From the NCBI GenBank assembly GCA_964596645.1, contig CAZQVB010000010.1:62001-126000 (forward strand): a stretch of 64,000 nt of DNA, read 5' to 3'. The notes under the pieces are model-generated. The model worked only from the letters and a program-made list of their open reading frames with translations, was not told the origin of the DNA and searched no databases. Both the position numbers and the translations under genes were made by a program. The DNA comes from CAVQEK01 sp964596645 (GTDB lineage Bacteria; Bacteroidota; Bacteroidia; Cytophagales; Cyclobacteriaceae). Below are positions 8,619-16,528 of this stretch, piece after piece; position 1 is the first letter of the stretch; each line of letters begins with the position of its first letter.

Positions 8619-9578
8619 ATGAAACCATCCAAAAGCCAGATAGATGAAATGTACCGGCTCATACTTACCATCAGGAGGTTTGAGCAGGAGGGCGTCAAGC
8701 TCTATCGACAGGGACACATTCGCGGCTATTATCATCCCTACTGGGGCCAAGAGGCCATTGCAGTAGGCATCTGCTCTGCCCTCACCGATCAGGATTATAT
8801 CGCCAGTTCGCACCGGGGCCATGGCCATTGCATAGCTTGGGGGGCAGGTATTGACCGAATGTTTGCAGAACTACTCGGGAAAAAAACGGGCTATTGTAGC
8901 GGTCTGGGTGGCTCCATGCACATCGCCGATGTCACTAAGGGAAATCTCGGAGCCAATGGCATAGTTGGCTCCGGTGTGCCAATAGCCGTGGGCGCGGCCA
9001 TGGGCGCTCGTATTCGTGGCGAAAATCGCGTGGCTACCGTATTTGTGTCCGATGGTGGCACCAACATCGGCTCGTTTTCCGAAGGGCTCAATCTGGCCGC
9101 AGCCTATAAGCTGCCCGTTCTATTCGTCATAGAAAACAATCAATATGCTGTATCCACACCCATCGAAGATTCCACCGGCGAACCGGAGCTGTACAAGCGT
9201 GGCCTTGGCTACGGAGTGCCAGGCGAGCGGGTAGATGGCAATGATGTGATGGAGGTATATGAGGCAGCTGCAAAGGCGGTGAACAACTGCCGCGAGGGAT
9301 ATGGACCATACATTATTGAAGGGCTAACCTTCCGGCAAAGCGGACACCACGTGAACGACCCGGGGACCTACATGCCCAAAGACAAACTGGAATTCTATGC
9401 CGAGCACGACCCGCTAAAGCTCTGCATCAAGCACATGCTGGCAGAGGGATGGACCGAGAGCGACATAGCCGCCATCGATGCTGCGGTGGAGCAGGAAATA
9501 GATAAGGGAATTGCATTCGCAAAAGAAAGCCCGGAGATGTCGGAACAAGAATTTTTAACCTTCATAGAAGCATACTAA
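8619..9578 (+). CDS. TPP-dependent 2-oxoacid/acetoin dehydrogenase E1 alpha subunit
   Basis: 319-residue E1 alpha subunit (PdhA/AcoA type) of a thiamine-diphosphate-dependent dehydrogenase complex. The family landmarks are GYYHPYWGQEAIAVG, SHRGHGHCIAWG, GLGGSMHIAD, the cofactor-binding stretch VSDGGTNIGSFSEGLN and IENNQYAVST. The ATG at 8619 sits in AAATTATGAAA, the start context used repeatedly in this window. It overlaps the E1 beta start by one base. Oxidative decarboxylation or cleavage of a short 2-oxo or acetoin-like substrate is expected; the short form is nearer the acetoin-dehydrogenase group than housekeeping pyruvate dehydrogenase (inference). Confidence 0.9.
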   Translation: MKPSKSQIDEMYRLILTIRRFEQEGVKLYRQGHIRGYYHPYWGQEAIAVGICSALTDQDYIASSHRGHGHCIAWGAGIDRMFAELLGKKTGYCSGLGGSMHIADVTKGNLGANGIVGSGVPIAVGAAMGARIRGENRVATVFVSDGGTNIGSFSEGLNLAAAYKLPVLFVIENNQYAVSTPIEDSTGEPELYKRGLGYGVPGERVDGNDVMEVYEAAAKAVNNCREGYGPYIIEGLTFRQSGHHVNDPGTYMPKDKLEFYAEHDPLKLCIKHMLAEGWTESDIAAIDAAVEQEIDKGIAFAKESPEMSEQEFLTFIEAY

Positions 9579-10606
9579 TGGAAGCAACTGCAACTGAAGC
9601 ACTAACCACCACAAACGCAACAAAAGAAATGATGTACCGGGAGGCACTGAACGAGGCACTATTTGAAGAGATGCATCGCGACCCGTCAGTGTTCATCATG
9701 GGTGAGGGAATTGCCGAGCGTGGAGGTTCATATAAAGTAACAGTCGGCTTACTCGCTGAATTTGGCAAAGAGCGGGTGATAGACACGCCCATTGCCGAAA
9801 ATGGCTTTACCGGTATGGGTGTAGGAGCGGCACTTACAGGCATGCGTCCGGTAGTTGAAATTTTGTTTAGCGATTTTTCAATGCTCATACTGGACCAGAT
9901 CGTCAATCAGGCGGCCAAGTTCAAGTTTATGTCTGGTGGCGCCGGTAGAGTACCCATGGTGTTGCGCACCCAGGGCGGAGTAGGCAATGGCCTTGCGGCG
10001 CAGCATTCACAGAGCCTGGAGGCACTCTTTTATCATATTCCGGGTCTGCATCTGGTGATGCCCTCATCAGCTGCCGATGCCAAAGGTCTGTTGAAAACCG
10101 CCATACGATCAGATGATCCGGTTATTTTCCTGGAGCATAAGCTGCTTTATATGAATAAAGGTGAAGTGCCAAAAGGCGACTTTACCATACCCTTTGGATT
10201 AGGCGATATCAAAAGAAAAGGCAGTGATGTCACCATCATTGCTTGGTCGGCTATGGTGCCCAAGGCATTGGAAGCTGCCGAAATGCTGGCCCACGATGGC
10301 ATTGATGCCGAAGTACTCGACCCGCGCACGCTGAACCCGTTGGACAAAAATCTTATTCTGGAATCGGTGCGAAAAACAGAGCACGTTGTCATTGCCCAGG
10401 AAGCGGTAAGGCGCGGTGGTGTCGCCTCTGATATTGCCTCCATTATACAACAAGAAGCTTTTGACTACCTCGACGCGCCAATAGAAATTGTGGCCGGTAA
10501 AAATATTCCTACCCCATTCAATCTCAACCTGGAGAAACTGGTGGTGCCCCATGCGCCAGACATTTATGTGGCCGCCAAAAAAGCTGTTTACCAACATCAA
10601 TTGTAG
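9578..10606 (+). CDS. TPP-dependent 2-oxoacid/acetoin dehydrogenase E1 beta subunit
   Basis: 342-residue E1 beta subunit, partner of the preceding gene (start and stop share base 9578). Signature segments are MGEGIAERGGSYKVT, GMRPVVEILFSDF, the glutamine-rich RTQGGVGNGLAAQHSQSLEA and the C-terminal transketolase fold VLDPRTLNPLDKNLI. With E1 alpha it forms the heterotetramer that loads an acyl or hydroxyalkyl group from TPP onto the lipoyl arm of E2, encoded after the aldolase gene. Confidence 0.9.
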   Translation: MEATATEALTTTNATKEMMYREALNEALFEEMHRDPSVFIMGEGIAERGGSYKVTVGLLAEFGKERVIDTPIAENGFTGMGVGAALTGMRPVVEILFSDFSMLILDQIVNQAAKFKFMSGGAGRVPMVLRTQGGVGNGLAAQHSQSLEALFYHIPGLHLVMPSSAADAKGLLKTAIRSDDPVIFLEHKLLYMNKGEVPKGDFTIPFGLGDIKRKGSDVTIIAWSAMVPKALEAAEMLAHDGIDAEVLDPRTLNPLDKNLILESVRKTEHVVIAQEAVRRGGVASDIASIIQQEAFDYLDAPIEIVAGKNIPTPFNLNLEKLVVPHAPDIYVAAKKAVYQHQL

Positions 10607-10611
10607 AAACT

Positions 10612-11463
10612 ATGGCCATTGCAAGCATGAAAGAAATGCTCATCGATGCCCGGCAAAATGGCTACGGCATTGGCGCATTTAATATTCTCGACTTTAACTC
10701 CATGAAGGCGGTAGTGGATGCTGCAGCGTCACTCGATAGCCCTGTGATCGTACAGACATCCGTAAAAACAGTACAGTTTTGGGGCTTTGAAGCCATCATC
10801 AATTGGTACAGGTTGCTGGCCACCAGGGCCAAAGTACCCGTGGCCATACACCTCGATCATTGCAAGGACCTTGATTTCATTCGCCAGTGCATAGCCCACG
10901 GCTGGACGTCGGTCATGATTGATGCTTCGTCGCTGCCATTTGAAGAGAACATAGAAATTTCTGCCAGCGTGTTGGAAATGGCACATGCGAAAAATGTGTC
11001 GGTAGAAGCCGAGCTGGGTGAGATTGGCGGTGTGGAAGATGACCTTGTGGTGGCAGAGGAAGATGCACACCTGGCAGACCCGCAAAAGGTGCTGGAGTTT
11101 TTGGGTAAGGTACCTGTCGACTGTTTTGCGCCTGCCATAGGTACCGCACACGGTGTGTACAAAGGGGAGCCCAGGGTAGCTTTCGACCGCTTGAAGTTAA
11201 TCGGGGAAAAGACGCAGATTCCCCTGGCATTGCATGGAGGCACAGGCCTGGCAAGTGAAGTCTTCAAGCGTTGCATTGCCCTCGGCTGTGCCAAGGTGAA
11301 CATCTCTACACAACTGAAGCATGCATTCATTGACGGCTTTGCACAACATCACCAGACTAACCCCCGGCAGTACGACCCACTCAAGGTGCTTGCCGCTCAG
11401 TACGCTCACATGCAGCGTGCTATTGAGGAAAATATTCAGCTCTTCAAAACCAGTAAAAACTGA
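10612..11463 (+). CDS. Class II (zinc) ketose-bisphosphate-type aldolase
   Basis: 283 residues, the length of GatY/KbaY/Fba class II aldolases. Zinc ligands and catalytic residues are visible: AIHLDHCKD (Asp82 general base, His83), GTAHG (His180) and LHGGTG (His208), with VEAELGEIGG in between and the phosphate-site VNISTQLKHAF. It cleaves a ketose phosphate to dihydroxyacetone phosphate and an aldehyde; chain length and stereochemistry cannot be told. The gene lies between E1 beta (5-base gap) and E2 (one-base overlap) of the dehydrogenase complex, which suggests that its product feeds the complex or the next steps. Confidence 0.87.
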   Translation: MAIASMKEMLIDARQNGYGIGAFNILDFNSMKAVVDAAASLDSPVIVQTSVKTVQFWGFEAIINWYRLLATRAKVPVAIHLDHCKDLDFIRQCIAHGWTSVMIDASSLPFEENIEISASVLEMAHAKNVSVEAELGEIGGVEDDLVVAEEDAHLADPQKVLEFLGKVPVDCFAPAIGTAHGVYKGEPRVAFDRLKLIGEKTQIPLALHGGTGLASEVFKRCIALGCAKVNISTQLKHAFIDGFAQHHQTNPRQYDPLKVLAAQYAHMQRAIEENIQLFKTSKN

Positions 11464-12758
11464 TGGCTACCCCGATCAATATGCCTCAGGTGGGGCAAGA
11501 CCTCGAGACAGCACTGCTCACTGAGTGGCATGTGAAGGAAGGCGATACCATCGCCGTAGGCGATATCATTGCTACGGTAGACTCCGACAAAGCAAGCTTT
11601 GAAGTAGAAGCCTTTACATCGGGAACCGTGCTGAAGCTTCTATTTGCAGAAGGTGAAACCGGAAAGGTGTTTGAGCCCATTGCCTATATAGGTAAGCCCA
11701 ACGAAATAGTCGATAAAGGAGAGCCTGCCGATGGCGCCCATGCAGCAGATGAAGCGCCGACCAAAACCGACTCTAAAGCATCGTCTATAGAGCGGCCCAT
11801 CAGCAATGGCAAACTACTGGCAAGCCCTTCTGCACGGCGGCTTGCCAAAGCACATCAGCTGAACTTATCAGCGATAGTAGGCAGTGGCCCCGCCCACCGC
11901 ATCATCAAGCGCGACGTGCTTAGCCATGTAGTGCAGATGCCGCAGGTAAAGGCCACGCCAGTGGCAAGGGAGGTGGCCAAAAGTGAAGGAGTGGCGCTCG
12001 AAGCCATCAGCGGCAGCGGACCGGGTGGCCGAATTCATAAACATGATGTGTTGAGCTCGGTCACCAGAAAGCCCACTCTGCTCCAGCCCGAGCCAAAAGA
12101 TGAGGTGCTGTATTTCAACAAGCTACGAAGATCTATTGCGGACAAGCTTACCATCAGCAAGCAGACCATACCGCATTATTACCTGTTTGTACAAGCCGAT
12201 GTATCCAACACCTTGGTGGTGAAGCAAAAACTGGCCGAAGACATAGGTCTTAGAGTGTCGTTCACTGACATACTCATTAAAACTGTAGCAGCCGGATTGC
12301 GGAAGTACAAGGAGATGAATGCGCACATTGATCAGGAAAAAATGCTGCTCAAGCCCAGAGTAAACATCGGAATGGCAGTATCGGTCACGGGCGGTTTGCT
12401 GGTGCCGGTGATCGCAGATGCCGACCAGCTTAAACTGGCAGATGTGGCCGTTACCACCAAAAAACTGGCAAGTGACGCACGCCGGGGTATAGTGAACACC
12501 ACCATGCAGGGCACCTTCACCATCAGCAATCTTGGCATGTTTGGCATCACCCGTTTCACCGCGATCATTAATCCTCCCGAATGTGGCATACTGAGCGTAG
12601 GCGTTATTGGAAAGAAGGTAGTGCCTACGAGCCGGGGCATAGAAGTGGCCGATGTGGTAGAACTCGGCCTGGCTGTAGATCACCGTGCTGTAGATGGAGC
12701 GCTGGCGGCTCAGTTTCTGAATTTTATAAAAGAAGGTGTTGAATCATTTAACCAATAA
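11463..12758 (+). CDS. Dihydrolipoamide acyltransferase (E2) with two E1/E3-binding domains
   Basis: 431-residue E2 core of the dehydrogenase complex. Residues 1-77 form a lipoyl domain with Lys43 in VDSDKASFE as the lipoylation site. Two peripheral-subunit-binding domains follow, at about 118-156 (LASPSARRLAKAHQL) and 164-199 (ATPVAREVAKSEGVALEAI), where most bacterial E2 proteins have one. The catalytic acyltransferase domain ends with DHRAVDGA (His407, Asp411), a variant of the usual DHRxxDG motif. No E3 dihydrolipoamide dehydrogenase gene is nearby, so E3 is probably shared with the housekeeping complexes. Confidence 0.9.
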   Translation: MATPINMPQVGQDLETALLTEWHVKEGDTIAVGDIIATVDSDKASFEVEAFTSGTVLKLLFAEGETGKVFEPIAYIGKPNEIVDKGEPADGAHAADEAPTKTDSKASSIERPISNGKLLASPSARRLAKAHQLNLSAIVGSGPAHRIIKRDVLSHVVQMPQVKATPVAREVAKSEGVALEAISGSGPGGRIHKHDVLSSVTRKPTLLQPEPKDEVLYFNKLRRSIADKLTISKQTIPHYYLFVQADVSNTLVVKQKLAEDIGLRVSFTDILIKTVAAGLRKYKEMNAHIDQEKMLLKPRVNIGMAVSVTGGLLVPVIADADQLKLADVAVTTKKLASDARRGIVNTTMQGTFTISNLGMFGITRFTAIINPPECGILSVGVIGKKVVPTSRGIEVADVVELGLAVDHRAVDGALAAQFLNFIKEGVESFNQ

Positions 12759-12762
12759 TGCC

Positions 12763-13476
12763 ATGGATGCATTGCTCTTCGATTGTGACGGTGTACTGGT
12801 AGATACTGAACGCGACGGCCATCGAGTAGCGTTCAACGAGGCCTTTGCCGCTAAAGGCCTTGATGTATGCTGGGGAGTGCAGGAATACAAAAAACTGGTA
12901 AAGGTGGCAGGAGGCAAAGAGCGCATGCACCACTACTTCGACCAGAACGGTTGGCCGGAAAGGACAAGCAGCAAAGACGAATTCGTAAAAGAGCTTCATA
13001 CGCTAAAGACGCAGCGTTTTATGCAATTGATTGAAACAGGAGCGCTGCCACTGCGCCCAGGTATTGCCCGCCTGGTCGATGAGGCCATCAGTGATGGTAT
13101 TAAACTGGCCGTTTGTTCTACTTCCAACGAGCAGGCCGTCACCCGTATAGTGGAAGTGCTTCTTGGCGAGCACCGCAAAAAGCACTTCAGCATTTTTGCC
13201 GGCGATGTGGTGGCCAACAAAAAGCCAGACCCCGCCATCTATAAGTTGTGTGCTTGGAATATGGCACTGAAACCAGCACAATGTGTTGTGGTAGAAGACA
13301 GCCGCAATGGCCTGTTGGCGGCCAAAGCTGCCGGTTTTCATTGCATCATCACCACCAACGATTACTCAGCCGAAGAAGACTTTTCCGAAGCCGATGCCGT
13401 GGTGCCTGAGCTGGGCGACAACCCCGTGCTGATCCATCTCCATACCCTAAAAGAAATGATTGCAGCCAAAGTGTGA
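12763..13476 (+). CDS. HAD-superfamily phosphatase, CbbY-like
   Basis: 237-residue haloacid-dehalogenase-fold hydrolase. Motif I is FDCDGVLVDTERDGHR (nucleophile and acid Asp), the cap segment has GGKERM, motif II is AVCSTSN, the Lys is in KKPDP and motif IV in VVEDSRNG. The ERDGHRVAFNEAF and GGKERM segments resemble CbbY, a phosphatase that removes misfire sugar bisphosphates such as xylulose-1,5-bisphosphate. ATG at 12763 follows the E2 stop by four bases; earlier in-frame starts overlap E2. In this operon it probably dephosphorylates a ketose phosphate or clears a dead-end bisphosphate (inference). Confidence 0.84.
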   Translation: MDALLFDCDGVLVDTERDGHRVAFNEAFAAKGLDVCWGVQEYKKLVKVAGGKERMHHYFDQNGWPERTSSKDEFVKELHTLKTQRFMQLIETGALPLRPGIARLVDEAISDGIKLAVCSTSNEQAVTRIVEVLLGEHRKKHFSIFAGDVVANKKPDPAIYKLCAWNMALKPAQCVVVEDSRNGLLAAKAAGFHCIITTNDYSAEEDFSEADAVVPELGDNPVLIHLHTLKEMIAAKV

Positions 13477-13538
13477 CCCAAGCTGTCGAATGACTAAAAC
13501 AGAAACCCCAATCGCAAAACGAATCTAAAAACTCAAAA

Positions 13539-14183
13539 ATGAAAATATTCTTAGACACAGCCGACGTGGAAGCCATCAGAAAAGCCAATGACACCGGTCT
13601 TCTTGATGGGGTCACGACCAATCCCAGTAAGATATTACAATCGGGAAGACGCTTTACCGACGTGGTGGCAGAGATTGCCAAAATAGTGGACGGCCCGGTA
13701 AGTGCTGAGGCCGTGGCAGCCGATGCTGCCGGGATAGTGCACGAAGCAAAAAAAATAGCCTCTATAGCACCGAATATCAATGTGAAAGTGCCGCTGACTG
13801 TGGAAGGCCTCAAAGCAGGGAAAGCACTGGAAGAAAGTGGCATCAAAACCAATGTGACCATGGTCTTTTCACCGGATCAGGCACTTCTGGCCATGAAGAC
13901 CAATGCCTTTCTGGTGAGCATTGTACTGAGTCGTCTGGATAAGATCGGGGGAGATGTGAAGGCTTTGATAGAAGACACCATGGCCATAAAAAAGCACTAT
14001 GGCTTTCGCTCACAGATATTGGCGGCCAGTATTAAAACCCGAAAAGACGCACTGGACTGCATGCGTGCAGGCGTTGACGTCATTTCTATTCCCGACGACA
14101 TATTCTATGGGTTATTCGCACATCCGCAGACCGTACAGGGCCTGGAAGAATTTGACTTGGCCTGGGCAAAAGTGATCAAATAG
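13539..14183 (+). CDS. Transaldolase-like/fructose-6-phosphate aldolase (TalC/FSA) family
   Basis: 214 residues, the short transaldolase form. MKIFLDTADVEAIRKA and VTTNPSK open the barrel; the Schiff-base lysine is Lys83 in INVKVPLT; VSIVLSRLDKIGGD and SIKTRKDALDCMRAGVD complete the pattern. FSA enzymes split or form fructose-6-phosphate from dihydroxyacetone and glyceraldehyde-3-phosphate; transaldolases move the C3 unit. Which reaction it does is open. It follows the phosphatase by 62 bases and is followed by a small hairpin repeat, so the operon may have a processing or attenuation point there. Confidence 0.88.
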   Translation: MKIFLDTADVEAIRKANDTGLLDGVTTNPSKILQSGRRFTDVVAEIAKIVDGPVSAEAVAADAAGIVHEAKKIASIAPNINVKVPLTVEGLKAGKALEESGIKTNVTMVFSPDQALLAMKTNAFLVSIVLSRLDKIGGDVKALIEDTMAIKKHYGFRSQILAASIKTRKDALDCMRAGVDVISIPDDIFYGLFAHPQTVQGLEEFDLAWAKVIK

Positions 14184-14201
14184 AGCGCAGAACAACACAG
14201 T

Positions 14202-14251
14202 CAGGGTCAGACGACAGTTAGGCCCGTACCAGGTCGGACGACAGTCTGACC
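14202..14251. repeat. Two diverged copies of a GACGACAGT hairpin repeat
   Basis: Two units of about 20 bases (14202-14220 and 14230-14251) share the core GACGACAGT. The second folds as an 8-bp stem with one G-T pair (14232-14239 with 14244-14251) around the loop GACA; the first has one decayed arm. The element fills most of the gap between the aldolase and the dehydrogenase genes. It looks like a REP-type intergenic hairpin rather than a terminator, as no T-run follows. Confidence 0.5.
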
Positions 14252-14271
14252 GGCAATAAATGCACAGCGAT

Positions 14272-15399
14272 ATGACCAAAACACTCAACATAGCCATCAT
14301 TGGCGGCCAGTTCATGGGCAGGGCGCACAGCAATGCCTGGAGCGATGTCGCTCGCTTCTACGATCTTCCCTTTGCACCCGTATTGCACACTGCCTGCGAT
14401 ATTGATCCTACTGCCGGGCAGTCTTTTGCCAGGCGGTTGGGCTGGCAGCATTTCGAAACCTCCTGGGAAAAAGTGATACAAAATACCGACATCGATGTGG
14501 TAGACATTTGTACACCCAACCAATGGCATGCGCCGGTGGCCATTGCGGCTGCACGGGCTGGCAAGCATGTGATTTGCGAAAAGCCCCTGGCTATGTCTGC
14601 CGCCGAAGCAAAAGCGATGTGTGATGCGGCCAAAGCCAGCAATGTGGTGCACATGTCGGCTTTCAATTACCGGCGTGTGCCGGCCATTGCACTGGCGCAC
14701 AACATGATTGCCGAAGGTAAGCTTGGCCGCATACATCACTTCAATGCTGTTTATTATCAGGATTGGCTGGTCGATCCTTCATTTCCCTACGTTTGGCGCC
14801 ACGACAAGGCAGCTGCGGGCTCTGGCGCCCACGGCGATATGAACGCGCATACGGTAGACCTTGCCCGCTTTTTAGTCGGCGATATCACACAGGTATGCGG
14901 ACACGATAAGATTTTTATTGAAAAAAGGAAAAAAGCCGATGGCAGCGCAGGCACAGTTACCGCCGACGACTCTATGAATTTCCTTGCTGAATTTGAAAAT
15001 GGAGCCTTGGGCAATTTCCTCGCCACGCGGTTTGCTACCGGCCGCAAAAACTTTCTACGGCTGGAAATTTTCGGCAGCGAAGGCAGCCTTACGTTCAATC
15101 TGGAGCGGCTTAACGAACTTCAGTATTATTCGCGGCATGATGATGATCACTTGCAGGGTTTTCGCACCATCATGGTCACAGAAGCTTCGCATCCGTTCAT
15201 CGATAGGTGGTGGCCACCCGGCCATATCATTGGCTGGGAGCATACCTTCATACACCAAATAGGTGATTTCCTCCAGGCCGTGGCTTCCGGGCAGCAGGTG
15301 TCGGCCAATTTTTATGATGGCCATCGCTGCCAGCAAGTGCTGGATGCCGTGGCCGAATCAGCCGATCATTTAAAATGGGTTCAAGTTCCCGTGGATTAA
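14272..15399 (+). CDS. Cytoplasmic Gfo/Idh/MocA-family dehydrogenase
   Basis: 375-residue NAD(P)-dependent dehydrogenase. The Rossmann motif IAIIGGQFMGRAHSNAW opens the protein, VICEKPLAM is the conserved EKP element and GAHGDMNAHTVDLARF carries the catalytic His/Asp region. There is no signal peptide. The ATG at 14272 (MTKTLN) is preferred over 14260, which sits against the hairpin repeat. Inside the operon it probably oxidises a hydroxyl of the sugar substrate (inference). Confidence 0.87.
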   Translation: MTKTLNIAIIGGQFMGRAHSNAWSDVARFYDLPFAPVLHTACDIDPTAGQSFARRLGWQHFETSWEKVIQNTDIDVVDICTPNQWHAPVAIAAARAGKHVICEKPLAMSAAEAKAMCDAAKASNVVHMSAFNYRRVPAIALAHNMIAEGKLGRIHHFNAVYYQDWLVDPSFPYVWRHDKAAAGSGAHGDMNAHTVDLARFLVGDITQVCGHDKIFIEKRKKADGSAGTVTADDSMNFLAEFENGALGNFLATRFATGRKNFLRLEIFGSEGSLTFNLERLNELQYYSRHDDDHLQGFRTIMVTEASHPFIDRWWPPGHIIGWEHTFIHQIGDFLQAVASGQQVSANFYDGHRCQQVLDAVAESADHLKWVQVPVD

Positions 15400-15417
15400 T
15401 ACACCGCAAATCACAAA

Positions 15418-16476
15418 ATGATGAAAACCATAAAAGGCCCAGGCATATTCTTAGCGCAGTTCCTCCGCGACAAAGCGCCTTTCAACACCTTGGATGGCCT
15501 CTGTGGGTGGGTGGCATCTCTTGGTTATAAAGGCATACAAGTGCCCACCTGGGATGCTCGGGCCATCGACCTGGATCAGGCCGCTGCCTCAAAAGATTAC
15601 TGCGACGAATACCGGGGCAACGTGCTGGGGCATGGGCTGGAGGTGATTGAGCTGGCCTCTTACCTGCAGGGCCAGGTGATGGCGATGAATGAGGCATATG
15701 CAGAGATGTTCCAACCTTTCTATCCCTCCGGGCTCAACGCGCGCGAGCGCACTGTATGGGCACAGGAGCAGCTGAAGAAAACCATCGATGCCTCTGTGCA
15801 TATGGGCACACGCAACATATCGGTGCTGTCGGGGGCACTGGCCTGGCATATGGTGTACCCATGGCCGCAGCGGCCGGAAGGAATCATCGATGCGGCTTTT
15901 GAGGAATTGGCAACACGATGGCAGCCGGTACTCGACTATGCCACCGACCATGGAATAACGTTTGGTTTTGAACTGCACCCCGGCTCAGACGTGTTCGACG
16001 GTGCTACTTACGAAGCCTTTTTGGAAGCCACCCACCACAGTCCGGCCGCTTGTATCACTTACGATGCCAGCCACTTTCTGCTGCAACAGCTCGACTACCT
16101 CGGGTTTATAGAAATATATGGTGAAAAAATACGGGCTTTCCATGTGAAGGACGCTGAGTTTAGGCCCAATGGTCGCATGGGCGTGTACGGCGGCTATAAA
16201 GATTGGCAGTACCGCCCGGGGCGCTTCCGATCCATTGGCGATGGCCAGGTCGACTTCAAGAGTATTTTTTCAATGCTTACCGAAAAAGACTACGATGGCT
16301 GGGCCATACTGGAGTGGGAGGGATGCGTGAAAAGCCCCGCCCAGGGTGCCCGCGAAGCCGCGCCATTTATAAAAAATCTCATCATAGAGGCTACAGAATA
16401 TCGCTTCGATGATTTTGCGGGTAGTAAAACCGATCATCAACGCAACAGGCGCATTCTAGGCCTGGAGCCAACATGA
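15418..16476 (+). CDS. Sugar phosphate isomerase/epimerase, xylose-isomerase-like TIM barrel
   Basis: 352 residues of the AP-endonuclease-2 TIM-barrel superfamily. Metal ligands expected for the fold can be seen as FGFELHPGSD (Glu, His), ITYDASH (Asp, His), RAFHVKDAEF (His, Asp) and AILEWEG (Glu). Members isomerise or epimerise ketoses and inosose-type cyclic sugars. The gene is 18 bases from the dehydrogenase, a pairing often seen for oxidation-epimerisation-reduction of sugars. Confidence 0.85.
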   Translation: MMKTIKGPGIFLAQFLRDKAPFNTLDGLCGWVASLGYKGIQVPTWDARAIDLDQAAASKDYCDEYRGNVLGHGLEVIELASYLQGQVMAMNEAYAEMFQPFYPSGLNARERTVWAQEQLKKTIDASVHMGTRNISVLSGALAWHMVYPWPQRPEGIIDAAFEELATRWQPVLDYATDHGITFGFELHPGSDVFDGATYEAFLEATHHSPAACITYDASHFLLQQLDYLGFIEIYGEKIRAFHVKDAEFRPNGRMGVYGGYKDWQYRPGRFRSIGDGQVDFKSIFSMLTEKDYDGWAILEWEGCVKSPAQGAREAAPFIKNLIIEATEYRFDDFAGSKTDHQRNRRILGLEPT

Positions 16477-16528
16477 TTACCTGCTGCCAACGACTGTGCT
16501 GTGAAAAGGAAGTAATATTTCAAAGACT

